DNA of 64,000 bases, taken from assembly GCA_016718805.1 (NCBI GenBank), contig JADKCP010000001.1:62001-126000 (forward strand). The letters are read 5' to 3'. The stretch comes from Bacteroidota bacterium (GTDB lineage: Bacteria > Bacteroidota > Bacteroidia > UBA4408). Below, piece by piece: positions 1 to 8,700 of the stretch. The notes beneath the pieces were generated by a model. It saw only the letters and a program-made list of their open reading frames with translations. It was not told the origin of the DNA and ran no database searches. Positions within the stretch are counted from its first letter, which is position 1, and each line of letters begins with the position of its first letter. Position numbers and translations under genes: made by a program.

Positions 1-1
1 C

Positions 2-1321
2 TACAATAAAGCCAAGGATGAGATTTGGAAATTACTTGGAAAAATAAGCAAGTTTGGCCCGAATGCACAAGAAATTGCCTCCAAGGTTGAAAATGGAATA
101 AAAGCAACTTTGTTGCGTCAAAGCAATTTGTTTGAAGCGCTTAAATTCCGCTATTTTGGCCCTGTTGATGGACACGATGTAGAAAGGTTAGCAAAGGTTT
201 TAGCTGATTTAAAAGATATTCCGGGTCCAAAAATATTGCACATACTAACCGTAAAAGGAAAAGGATATAAATTTAGTGAAGAAGGCAATCAAACTACCTG
301 GCACGCTCCCGGCTTGTTTAACAAAGACACCGGCGAAATTGTTAAAGTAATGCCCACTTCTCCACAAGCTCCTAAATACCAAGATGTATTTGGTCATACC
401 ATTGTTGAGCTTGCCGAAAAAAACGAAAAAATAATGGGAATTACTCCCGCTATGCCCAGTGGTTGTTCGCTCAACATTATGATGAAAGCCATGCCTAACA
501 GGGCTTTTGACGTGGGTATTGCAGAACAACATGCGGTAACTTTTTCGGCAGGACTTGCCACACAAGGACTATTGCCTTTTTGCAATATTTATTCAAGCTT
601 TATGCAACGCGCCTACGATCAGGTGATTCACGATGTTGCCTTGCAAAATTTGAACGTGGTTTTTTGTTTGGATCGTGGAGGGTTTGCAGGTGCCGACGGA
701 GCCACACATCACGGTGCTTACGATTTGGCTTATTTCCGATGCATACCAAACATGGTTGTGGCAGCACCCATGAACGAGGAAGAGCTTCGCAACATGATGT
801 ATACTGCCCAGCTCGAAAACAAAGGTCCTTTCAGCATTCGCTATCCACGTGGAAATGGTGTAATGCCCGAATGGAAAACTCCATTTCGTGAACTACAAAT
901 TGGGAAGGGACGTAGATTGATTAATGGAGAAGACATTGCTGTTTTAACGATTGGACATCCCGGAAATTTTGCCACACAGGCTTGTTCCGAATTATTGAAA
1001 GATGGTATCAGCGCTGCCCATTACGACATGCGTTTTGCCAAACCAATTGACGAATTATTGTTGCACGAAGTGTTTACCAAATTTAATAGAGTGATTACTG
1101 TTGAAGATGGTTGTGTAATTGGAGGAATGGGAAGTGCGGTGGTTGAGTTTATGGCCGATAATGGGTATCAAGCTCAGGTATGCCGATTGGGGATACCTGA
1201 TAAATACGTTCACCACGGTGAGCAAAAGGAATTGTGGGCCGAGTGTGGTTTTGATGTGGCTGGAATTGTAAGCTCTGCAAAGGAAATTATTGCTGCAAAG
1301 CGCGCTAGCATGGCGGGATAG
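2..1321 (+). CDS. dxs: 1-deoxy-D-xylulose-5-phosphate synthase, C-terminal part
   Basis: Thiamine-diphosphate enzyme that condenses pyruvate with glyceraldehyde 3-phosphate to give DXP, the first step of the MEP isoprenoid pathway; cytoplasmic. The reading frame is open to the left window edge, so the gene is 5'-truncated here. About 440 of the usual 630-640 residues are present, and the leucine often taken as a start at 110 is internal. Recognisable blocks are YFGPVDGHD, HILTVKGKGY, the pyrimidine-domain motif GIAEQHAVTFSAGLA with the conserved catalytic Glu, DRGGFAGADGATHHG, and the C-terminal transketolase-like ITVEDGCVIGGMGSAVVEF. It ends normally at a TAG. The N-terminal ThDP-binding half lies outside the window. 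The family assignment is very secure. Confidence 0.97.
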   Translation, partial: YNKAKDEIWKLLGKISKFGPNAQEIASKVENGIKATLLRQSNLFEALKFRYFGPVDGHDVERLAKVLADLKDIPGPKILHILTVKGKGYKFSEEGNQTTWHAPGLFNKDTGEIVKVMPTSPQAPKYQDVFGHTIVELAEKNEKIMGITPAMPSGCSLNIMMKAMPNRAFDVGIAEQHAVTFSAGLATQGLLPFCNIYSSFMQRAYDQVIHDVALQNLNVVFCLDRGGFAGADGATHHGAYDLAYFRCIPNMVVAAPMNEEELRNMMYTAQLENKGPFSIRYPRGNGVMPEWKTPFRELQIGKGRRLINGEDIAVLTIGHPGNFATQACSELLKDGISAAHYDMRFAKPIDELLLHEVFTKFNRVITVEDGCVIGGMGSAVVEFMADNGYQAQVCRLGIPDKYVHHGEQKELWAECGFDVAGIVSSAKEIIAAKRASMAG

Positions 1322-1342
1322 AATAAAAGAAAAACGTTGTGC

Positions 1343-1445
1343 TGCCGGTGTTTTTTTACAGGTTACTGTAAAAGGAAAACCCTCCCGGCACCCCAATGTC
1401 CACCACCATGAAAGGACACCTTCTTCCGAAAGGGTTTTTATTTTA
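1343..1445 (+). other. Structured intergenic RNA region downstream of dxs (possible terminator/attenuator)
   Basis: Several inverted repeats are packed together. TTTTACAG (1354-1361) and CTGTAAAA (1366-1373) form a perfect 8-bp hairpin with a GTTA loop. TGCCGG (1343-1348) and CCGGCA (1385-1390) would enclose it. AAAACCCT (1376-1383) can instead pair with AGGGTTTT (1431-1438), which runs into a T-rich tract and encloses TGTCC/GGACA (1397-1401/1414-1418). The two outer pairings exclude each other. A further CGAATTC/GAATTCG inverted repeat lies at 1446-1467. The simplest reading is a rho-independent terminator of dxs; regulation is only inferred. Confidence 0.35.
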
Positions 1446-1579
1446 CGAATTCTTTTTTGTGAATTCGGCATGACTATTCTTATCTACAAATATAATTTGC
1501 TGCATGGTTTTTAATTTGTGACATAGCGCACATTTTTAAGGTTTTTGCTATTTTTCACCTAACATTAATTTAATTTGTA

Positions 1580-2047
1580 ATGAAACAGCTACAAAATTGG
1601 TTAGCCGAATACGGAGAAAGTCATCAAAACAGCAGCAACAAAAAAATTCATTGGATTTGTGTTCCACTTATTTTTTTTAGTATCGTAGGATTTTTATTCA
1701 GCATAGCGCTGCCTTTTCAGCTTAATTCAACACAACCGCTAACAGTAGCACACCTAGCGCTATTGCTTGTTTTTGTGTATTATTTTTTGCTTTCGTGGAG
1801 ACTCTCAATTGGCATGTTCGTATTTGGATGCCTGTGCTTATTGGGATGCCGCTTACTTACAGCCTGGGGAGGTGTTGAATTGTGGAAAATCTGCTTAATT
1901 ATTTTTTCACTTGCCTGGATTGGTCAGTTTTACGGTCATAAAATTGAAGGAAAAAAGCCCTCCTTTTTAAAAGATATACAGTTTTTACTGATTGGGCCAG
2001 CCTGGTTGATGAGCTTTGTGTATCAAAAGCTTCACATAAGTTACTAA
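1580..2047 (+). CDS. Mpo1-like (DUF962) membrane protein
   Basis: Small integral membrane protein of the DUF962/Mpo1 family, 155 aa. The yeast member Mpo1 is an iron-dependent dioxygenase acting on 2-hydroxy fatty acids in the ER; the bacterial role is not known to me. Seen here: the N-terminal family signature YGESHQNSSNKKIHWICVP, about four hydrophobic segments, then GHKIEGKKPS and a final GPAWLMSFVYQKLH. The conserved His residues (SHQN, IHW, GHK) are those expected for metal binding. The start is the only ATG near the family N-terminus. It lies about 260 bp after dxs and just upstream of tRNA-Arg on the same strand, and I see no clear TAnnTTTG box directly before it. Confidence 0.85.
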   Translation: MKQLQNWLAEYGESHQNSSNKKIHWICVPLIFFSIVGFLFSIALPFQLNSTQPLTVAHLALLLVFVYYFLLSWRLSIGMFVFGCLCLLGCRLLTAWGGVELWKICLIIFSLAWIGQFYGHKIEGKKPSFLKDIQFLLIGPAWLMSFVYQKLHISY

Positions 2048-2106
2048 GCACACAGATAGCGCTTTTTTGCTTGGTCTATTTTTATATTTTTGCAGCGCTT
2101 TAAAAA

Positions 2107-2180
2107 GGCTCCGTAGTTCAATTGGATAGAATGACAGGTTTCGGCCCTGTTGGTTGGGGGTTCGAATCCCTCCGGGGTCA
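2107..2180 (+). tRNA. tRNA-Arg (anticodon TCG)
   Basis: Complete cloverleaf of 74 nt. The acceptor GGCTCCG pairs with CGGGGTC (G·T wobbles tolerated) with discriminator A2180. The anticodon stem ACAGG/CCTGT encloses loop TTTCGGC, giving anticodon TCG. The T arm is GGGGG-TTCGAAT-CCCTC. CCA is not encoded. A -7-like box TATTTTTG at 2085-2092 places transcription start just before the 5' end. It is followed closely by a strong terminator hairpin. Confidence 0.95.
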
Positions 2181-2194
2181 CGAATGAATAAAAA

Positions 2195-2220
2195 AGCCAA
2201 CCCGAATGGGTTGGTTTTCT
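2195..2220 (+). terminator. Rho-independent terminator of tRNA-Arg
   Basis: CCAACCC (2197-2203) pairs with GGGTTGG (2208-2214) around a GAAT loop, extended by A-T pairs and followed by TTTTCTTTT. It lies 16 nt after the tRNA. Confidence 0.9.
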
Positions 2221-2362
2221 TTTATTCAGGAAACGTGCAAAGTGAGCTTTGCTAAGGTTCGTGAATGAAAGAAAACAAAGCGCAGCTTTGACTTTTGTAT
2301 TTTGACTGAGTGTGAGGAGGTGATCACGACAGTAATCCCTCCGGGGTCACGAATGAATAAAA

Positions 2363-2390
2363 AAGCCAACCCGAATGGGTTGGTTTTTTT
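2363..2390 (+). terminator. Duplicated copy of the tRNA-Arg terminator
   Basis: CCAACCC (2366-2372) and GGGTTGG (2377-2383) with T7 following. With the flanking GAATAAAAAA/TTTTTTTATTC the stem can extend to about 18 bp with one G·T wobble. It belongs to repeat copy 2 and has no gene directly upstream. Confidence 0.7.
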
Positions 2391-2540
2391 ATTCAGGAAA
2401 CGTGCAAAGTGAGCTTTGCTAAGGTTCGTGAATGAAAGAAAACAAAGCGCAGCTTTGACTTTTGTATTTTGACTGAGTGTGAGGAGGTGATCACGGGAGT
2501 AATCCCTCCAGGAGCAAAGAATACAGAATGAGAAGCGAAG

Positions 2541-2569
2541 CGAGAGCTGTGGTTCTCGTTTTTATTTTT
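2541..2569 (+). terminator. Possible terminator after the duplicated region
   Basis: CGAGA (2541-2545) pairs with TCTCG (2554-2558), followed by TTTTTATTTTTG. An alternative stem uses GAGAA at 2530-2534. The stretch from 2570 to 2665 shows nothing recognisable. Confidence 0.5.
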
Positions 2570-2700
2570 GATTTTCCTTCGATTTTAAGTCACTATGTTG
2601 TGTTATAAAAACCTCTTGTTAAAAATGGCTTATTACAAATATTAATTCAAACTCTATTCTTTTCGTATATTTGAGTAGATATAACGCTCTATTTATCAGA

Positions 2701-3687
2701 ATGGAACCATACAAAATAATTAAGCATTTTATAACCCTTTTGCTTTTATTTGCTAGTTCATTTTCATTCGCTCAAACTAATTTTAGATGGGCTGATAGTG
2801 CCGCTGTTTGGCACTTTAGTTATTATCCAGGTATAGGTGGCGGCTTTCAAAAAGTTATCAACTTAGGCGATACAACTATTGCCGGTGTTCAATGTCAGCA
2901 ATTAAATTTTTATCAAGAAATCTTAACTCAAATTGCACCTGGGGTATTTAATCTAAGAATTGATTCTACCTCTGTCTCCGATGTGTATGTTTATAAAAGC
3001 AACGATTCTGTATTTTTCTTTACAAATAACAGCTTTCATCTTGCCTTTAAAACAAACGCTTCGGTAGGTGAGATTTGGGATGTTTCAAGCTCTCAAGACA
3101 AGGTTTATGTTCGAGTTGATTCAGTTTATTATACCAATTACAATGGTATTAGTTTGCGTGATATTTTAGTTAGCCCCTGCGATTCATCTGGAAATACAAT
3201 TGCTTTTAGTTTTGATACTACTTTACATAACAATATATCATTAATGAGACGAGTAAACGAAAAGTTTGGCCCTATGGATGGATTTGGTGTAATTGGTGCC
3301 TCAGTTCCTCAAAATATGGTTTATTGTGGTTTACCAAATGATCTACTCTGTTATAAGTCTTCTACATTTTCTACATATGTATTTAACCTTTCAACTAATT
3401 GTGAAAACAATATTTCCCTGAGCAACTCAACTCCGATTCAAACTTCTATTTCGTTGCATAGCTACCCAAATCCTGTAAACGATGTTTTAACCGTTGTAAT
3501 TCCAAAAAACCAAGCAGCAGAATCGCTTAATTACCAAATTTTTTCTTCGCTTGGAACGCTTCTTTTAAAGGGAAAGCTCAATAGCGCCGGAACAATCGAC
3601 ACTCAATTGCTTGATCGTCATGCTCTGTACTTTTTATACATTACAAGCAAAAAATCATCTTATCAAAAATCTTTCATCAAAAACTAA
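2701..3687 (+). CDS. Secreted protein of unknown function with T9SS type A sorting domain
   Basis: Predicted exported protein, 328 aa from the ATG at 2701. That start is preferred over an upstream TTG at 2671 because it opens directly on a signal peptide (KIIKHFITLLLLFASSFSFA, then QTNF) and because a TATATTTG -7 box at 2666-2673 overlaps the TTG. The middle (about residues 25-240) is a beta-rich domain I do not recognise. The last 80 residues are a T9SS type A C-terminal domain starting at SYPNPVNDVLTV and ending in YQKSFIKN, which targets cargo through the outer membrane. It stands alone between the tRNA duplication and the btpA-like gene. Function beyond secretion cannot be stated. Confidence 0.8.
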   Translation: MEPYKIIKHFITLLLLFASSFSFAQTNFRWADSAAVWHFSYYPGIGGGFQKVINLGDTTIAGVQCQQLNFYQEILTQIAPGVFNLRIDSTSVSDVYVYKSNDSVFFFTNNSFHLAFKTNASVGEIWDVSSSQDKVYVRVDSVYYTNYNGISLRDILVSPCDSSGNTIAFSFDTTLHNNISLMRRVNEKFGPMDGFGVIGASVPQNMVYCGLPNDLLCYKSSTFSTYVFNLSTNCENNISLSNSTPIQTSISLHSYPNPVNDVLTVVIPKNQAAESLNYQIFSSLGTLLLKGKLNSAGTIDTQLLDRHALYFLYITSKKSSYQKSFIKN

Positions 3688-3716
3688 TTTCGTTTTTATC
3701 TCCTAGTAGTTCAAAT

Positions 3717-3818
3717 TTACTTGATTGCGTTTGTTTTTACATTCTAAGAAACAAGTAAACAACGCATAAAATTCTTGCTGACTAATTTAAGTTTCTAACT
3801 TAGCAAGTAATTTACTTG
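3717..3818 (+). promoter_or_regulatory. Cluster of palindromes before the btpA-like gene (candidate operator)
   Basis: The heptamer CAAGTAA or its complement TTACTTG occurs four times: 3717-3723 (reverse), 3752-3758 (forward), 3804-3810 (forward) and 3812-3818 (reverse). The last two form the palindrome CAAGTAA-T-TTACTTG ending 10 nt before the ATG. TAAGTT-TCT-AACTTA (3788-3802) lies directly beside it. A repressor site or a leader hairpin are both possible; the assignment is inference. Confidence 0.4.
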
Positions 3819-3828
3819 TTTAATCTTC

Positions 3829-4902
3829 ATGCCGGCAAGCAAAACTATCTCACCTAAAACCCAACTCATTGCCATGGTGCACGTACCTAGTGGCAATGCT
3901 CTTTTAAATAGTTTATACAACACTGCCTTTTCAGTTGAAACATATACTTCTCTTGAATTGGCAGAGCTTGATGAAATACGCAAACACTTACTTCAACTCT
4001 CAAATGAGTTGCTAATTAGCACTGCAAACCCACTGCTCGAAAATTGTCGTACTGCTTCCTTTGTATTGAAAAAACAAGCTATAGCGGTTTTGATAGACAG
4101 AATCACACAGCTGAAATTCGTTGATAATCTCATTCAGCGAGCACTTCATGAAGTAGCGATGTATTATCGAAATGGAATTAAAATTATTGCTCTCGAAAAT
4201 GTTGGAGCTCCCTATTTTATTGGTAAAGATATCCCTTTTGAAGAGTTGTTAATACTGCTATCCATTGCTCTTAAAATACGTCAAAAATATCCTGAAATTC
4301 GAATGGGTGTTCAGGTGTTATCCTGTGGTGAGTTGGATGCGCTTCCTATAGCAATGGCTTGCGGAGCTTTTTTTGTTCGCTCTGAAGCTTCTATTTTTAA
4401 AGGTCTTCGACCTGAAGGTGAAACTACTAATCAAGGCAACCTCGCAAAATTTTATTATCTCCGAAATTATTTGTGGACGAAACTTGCTGTTGAATCGCCC
4501 GAAAATAGAAGGACTCCCGCCCTGTGGTGCGACTTGCAAAAAAAGCACACCGTGTTTTCGGATGAATTGCTTTCCATGCAAACTTGGCTCAACAATATAC
4601 TGTTTCAAAAACTCGAGGGTTTAATTATAACCGGCAACGAAACAGGTGCAAATGTTTCAGAAAATGATTTGGCCATGGCTCGAAATGCACTTAGTGAAAC
4701 TCGTGAAAGGTTAACATCAATTGTTGGTGCTACTACCAATTTTGATGTGCCGCTTATTACCGGATCTGGTGCTAATTTTGAGCTGTATAAACGCTTTGCC
4801 GATTATTGTATTGTAGGTACAGCTTTTAAAAAAAACCAGTACTGGGAAAATGAAGTGGACGAAATCGCTGTTCAAAAACTAGTAGCTCAATTTAATCACT
4901 GA
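3829..4902 (+). CDS. BtpA/SgcQ family TIM-barrel protein
   Basis: Predicted cytoplasmic (beta/alpha)8-barrel protein of the BtpA family, 357 aa. BtpA is linked to photosystem I biogenesis in cyanobacteria, while relatives occur in non-photosynthetic bacteria with unsettled, sugar-related roles. Family blocks seen: AMVHVPSGNAL at the N-terminus, GIKIIALENVGAPYFIG, RMGVQVLSCGELDALPIAMACGAFFVRS, GLIITGNETGANV, PLITGSGANFELY and CIVGTAFKKNQYWENEVD. Members are usually 250-280 aa. Here about 60-70 extra residues lie between roughly residues 35 and 105, after the first strand. The downstream ydcF-like gene starts 7 bp after the stop, so the two are probably co-transcribed. Photosystem function is not implied here. 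Confidence 0.75.
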   Translation: MPASKTISPKTQLIAMVHVPSGNALLNSLYNTAFSVETYTSLELAELDEIRKHLLQLSNELLISTANPLLENCRTASFVLKKQAIAVLIDRITQLKFVDNLIQRALHEVAMYYRNGIKIIALENVGAPYFIGKDIPFEELLILLSIALKIRQKYPEIRMGVQVLSCGELDALPIAMACGAFFVRSEASIFKGLRPEGETTNQGNLAKFYYLRNYLWTKLAVESPENRRTPALWCDLQKKHTVFSDELLSMQTWLNNILFQKLEGLIITGNETGANVSENDLAMARNALSETRERLTSIVGATTNFDVPLITGSGANFELYKRFADYCIVGTAFKKNQYWENEVDEIAVQKLVAQFNH

Positions 4903-4909
4903 ACCATCC

Positions 4910-5626
4910 ATGCAGTTTCATAAAGATATCTTTTGGATTCGTTTTAAAACAATTTCAAGCTGGTGTTTTAAGCTGTTGGGTGTAATCGCATTTTGCCTGT
5001 TTTTGTTAAGCTTTAGCGATATTCCTTATTACGCTTACCGGAATTTAAGCATGGAAGACGTACAATTAAAAAGCGATCCTAAATATATTGTAATGCTTGG
5101 CGGCAGCGGTATGCCCAGTCCTGATGGATTTATTAGATGTTATTATACTGCTCAAAATGCCCTTCATTTTTCAGGCGCAAAAATTATTCTTGCACATCCC
5201 GGAAACGGCGCCGATAGTACCAAACAATTGAAACTTATGGCGCATGATTTAATTATTCGAGGAGTTGATTCGTCGCGCATTTCGTTTGAGCCCAATGGCT
5301 TCAATACACACACTCAGGCTGAGAACATTTGTGCCCTTATCGGGAAAGAAAACTTAACAGCTCCTGTATTACTAATTAGTTCACCTGAACATATGTGCCG
5401 GGCGCTTAAATCATTTCAAAAACAAGGATTTGTTTCCATTGGTACAGCACCGGCTTTCGACTCTCCGCTTAGCGAAACACAAATAAAAAACAAGAGTAAA
5501 ACAGGTAAAAACCAAGTAAAAAATAGTGACCTGCGCTACAATCTTTGGAGTTACCTGCACTACGAACTCCTTGTATTGCGCGAATATTGCGCCTTAGCAT
5601 ATTACAAGGTTCAAGGTTGGATCTAG
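4910..5626 (+). CDS. YdcF/ElyC-like (DUF218) protein with one membrane anchor
   Basis: DUF218-family protein, 238 aa. Relatives such as SanA, ElyC and YdcF are envelope proteins with a Rossmann-like fold and poorly defined biochemistry. Seen: one N-terminal membrane segment (about residues 20-40, FKLLGVIAFCLFLLSF), then YIVMLGGSGMPSPDG (first strand and glycine loop), the helix RCYYTAQNALHFSGAKIILAHPG, STKQLKLMAHDLIIRGV, NTHTQAENICAL and PVLLISSPEHMCRAL. These are the usual DUF218 landmarks. The domain probably faces the periplasm. It sits 7 bp behind the BtpA-like gene. The stop is followed by about 80 bp and then the adhesin promoter. Confidence 0.8.
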   Translation: MQFHKDIFWIRFKTISSWCFKLLGVIAFCLFLLSFSDIPYYAYRNLSMEDVQLKSDPKYIVMLGGSGMPSPDGFIRCYYTAQNALHFSGAKIILAHPGNGADSTKQLKLMAHDLIIRGVDSSRISFEPNGFNTHTQAENICALIGKENLTAPVLLISSPEHMCRALKSFQKQGFVSIGTAPAFDSPLSETQIKNKSKTGKNQVKNSDLRYNLWSYLHYELLVLREYCALAYYKVQGWI

Positions 5627-5694
5627 TCAAAGTTATTAAGAGCCAACTGTTAAAATATTCGATAAAAGGAAAAAACTGCAACTCAATTGTTTAG

Positions 5695-5702
5695 TAGTTT
5701 TG
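5695..5702 (+). promoter_or_regulatory. -7 box TAGTTTTG of the giant adhesin operon
   Basis: TAGTTTTG matches the Bacteroidota TAnnTTTG element and ends 4 nt before the ATG at 5707, implying a very short or absent leader. I see no TTTG at the expected -33 spacing. Confidence 0.5.
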
Positions 5703-5706
5703 CTTC

Positions 5707-8700
5707 ATGAGGAATGTATTACTAGCTGTTTTCTTAATGCTATCCGCTTATATACAAGCAATACCTTCGGGATATTCTTTTTATAAAAAATTAACCACCC
5801 AAGAAAATCAAATTACTGTAGGGACAACTAACAGCAGTGGTTTTCCTGTACTCGTAAAAATTACCGATCCCGATTTAAGGTCTGTGAACAACGGCGGTCG
5901 TGTAAGAAGTGCAAATGGCTACGACATTGTTTTCACAGCTGGCGATAAAAACACGCTCATTCCATTTCAGGTAGAAGAATACGATGCAACAACAGGAGAA
6001 TATGTTGCTTGGGTAAAACTCCCCGTTTTAAGTGCCACTGTTAATACCGATTTTTATATGTTTTTCGGGAATGCTTCAATTGCCACAACACTCGGAAGCA
6101 AAACAACCTGGGATGCAAATTACAAGGCGGTATATCACTTAAATTCTGATGTAGCCGATTGGACCTCAAATGCTGCATCTCTTACCAATAGTGGGACAAC
6201 CAACTTCTCGCCCGGCATTGCTGCCGATGGCCAAAGGGTGGGTTCTGGTACTTTTTTGAGTCGAATTAATGCAAGCGGTCTACAAATAACCGGCGATTTA
6301 ACCATCGAAACCTGGATAAATTTTAATTCCTTGATTTCGGGCAGTAACGAAAATTTAATTATTTCGAGCAGTTCTGGAGGTTCTGGTAGTAACTTCAATA
6401 CCAATTACAGTTTAAGCGTAGTAGGTTCGGGTTCAGGCACTGGTACTTTTGTGTTTCGTTGGCAGTATAGCAATAATTCAGATGAAATTGTTAACTCAAC
6501 TGTTCCTTTCACAAGCCTTGCCGGAACTGGTTGGCGAAACATTGTTGTTACGCGTGACAATAGTACTAAACAAGTTCGCTTTTACGTAGATGGGATTCAG
6601 TTAGGGGCTCCGGTTACTTATGTAAATTCTGCAACTGACGGTAGTTCCAATTCATTTTTAATTGGAAAAAATCTTGCTGATGCTTCTCGCACCATTGATG
6701 CTGCTATGGATGAAGTTCGAATTTCTAATTTGGTAAGAGGCCCCGAATGGATACAGGCGGCATACATGAGTTACAGGCCGGCATCCACCTTTTTAATCTA
6801 CTCTCAAACCTTTTCGGTAAGCGCAAAAAACTTTTGCTTTTGCAATGTGGGAATGCCCGGCTATACTTCTCTAGGAGTGTTTAATACCCACACATATTTT
6901 ATTTCAACACAAAAAGAAACCTGGCAAAATGCAGATAGTATTGCTTCTTTACTTGGTGGTCATTTGGTTTCAATTAATTCTGTGGCAGAAAATCTCTTTT
7001 TATCAACAAATGTGCTCGATCGTTTTTGGATTGGATTGACAGACAGCGTTACCGAAGGAACTTTTGTTTGGACTTCGGGAGAAACAGTCTCTTTTACCAA
7101 CTGGTCAGTTTTGCAACCAAACAATTCAGGAAACTCGGATTATGCTTTATTCAACACAAGTGTTCTTTCCTTTTGGGACGACCTTCCCGATTCGCCTCAG
7201 TTGTTTGTAATTGAGTTTGATTGCACTGCACCTACTGCCGTTCTAGTAACAGCCAATGCTGGTGTTGATCAAACTATTTGTGGTAACACAACATCCATGG
7301 CCGCAACATTTAGCCCAGCCTCCGCTACTGGTCAATGGGCGGTATACAGTGGAGCTGCTACTTTTTCAAATAGTAACTCTGCCACCACTGTTGTTTCTGG
7401 TTTTTCAAGCGGTTCCAATTTTTTCATCTGGAAGGTTTCGCTTGGTTCTTGTGCTGCTGTTTATGATACAGTAAAAATTCTAACAGATACTGTTCTTCCA
7501 AAAATAGTATGCCCTACTAATGTTTTTGCTACCAACACCAGTGGTCAGTGTTCGGGCATAGGTGCGTGGGCTTTACCTTCCATTACCGATAATTGTCCCG
7601 GTCCTGTTTTAACACAAATAAGCGGGTTAAGCAATGGTGCTTCATTTCCTGTAGGTACTAGCTCTGTATCCTATCGGGTAACCGACAACAGCGGAAATAC
7701 TGCGAATTGTTCCTTTTTTGTTACAGTTTCAGACGATGAAGCTCCTAAAATAATTTGTTCCGGCGATTTAAGTTTTCCTAACGATCCCGGCTTGTGTGGC
7801 AGCTTTGTAACTGGAATAGCCCCATTAACAACCGCTGATAACTGCTCCGGTTTTACTGTCACCTACACGATTAGCGGGGCCACCATACTTTCTGGAAATG
7901 ACGATGCAAGCGGAAGTTTTTTTAATATCGGTTCAAGTAAATTAATATATACCATCACTGATGCAACAGGGAATCAATCGTCTTGCTCGTTTAATATTAC
8001 TATTTTAGATACAGAAATTCCTGTTTATTCAACCTGCCCAACAAATATTACCGTTGGTACAAATCCCGGATTGTGCAGTGCTGTAGTAAGCTGGCCAGCT
8101 CCTGTTGCTACCGACAATTGCCCTGGTGTCACCATTACACAATCTACCGGACCAAGCAGTGGTAGCGCTCTTCCTGTAGGAACAACCACAATCAAATACA
8201 TAGCAACAGACGCCTCTCTTAATTCAACAGTTTGCTTATTTGATATTACTGTTGAAGACACTATCGCCCCTGTTTTTATTACCTGTCCTTCCAATATTAC
8301 ACTTCCTTCAACAGCCGCAATGTGTGGTTCTGTGGTTATTTGGACCGATCCTACTTTTGATGATAATTGCCCCGGTGCAATATTAACTCAGGTTTCGGGA
8401 TTACCGAATGGCTCTGTATTTCCGGTTGGTACAAGCACTGTAGTTTTTAAAGTAACTGATGTTGCCAATTTATCCCGCTTTTGTTCGTTTACTATAACTA
8501 TAACGGATCTTATTCCTCCTGTATTTAGTAGCTGTCCTCTTGACATTTTTATAAACACAACTGCCGGGAGCTGCGGCGCAATTGTTAATTGGACTAGCCC
8601 AACAGCAACTGATAATTGTGCATTAGCTTCTCTGTTTCAAACAAGTGGCTTGCCAAGTGGTAGCTTTTTTCCTGTTGGAACAACTAACATAAGCTTCATT

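Larger units (their letters stand above)
2165..2509 (+). repeat. Tandem duplication of about 168 bp that begins within the tRNA-Arg 3' end
   Basis: Copy 1 spans 2165-2333 (169 bp) and copy 2 spans 2334-2500 (167 bp). They differ only by a 2-bp indel in the terminator T-tract and about two substitutions near the end. Each copy starts with AATCCCTCCGGGGTCACG, the last 16 bases of tRNA-Arg plus flank. A third occurrence of only AATCCCTCC sits at 2501-2509. The pattern R-X-R-X-R with R = AATCCCTCC is what duplication between 9-bp direct repeats would leave. Each copy contains the terminator hairpin and small hairpins such as AAAGC-GCA-GCTTT. There is no ORF, integrase or transposase. Confidence 0.9.

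Noticed and set aside
1290..1514. 74-codon ORF downstream of dxs
   Set aside because: It overlaps the dxs end in another frame, runs through the hairpin region and resembles no protein.
2107..2509. Integrated element or phage attachment site at tRNA-Arg
   Set aside because: Only about 168 bp separates the repeats and no integrase or cargo is present; duplication through a 9-bp repeat explains the pattern better.
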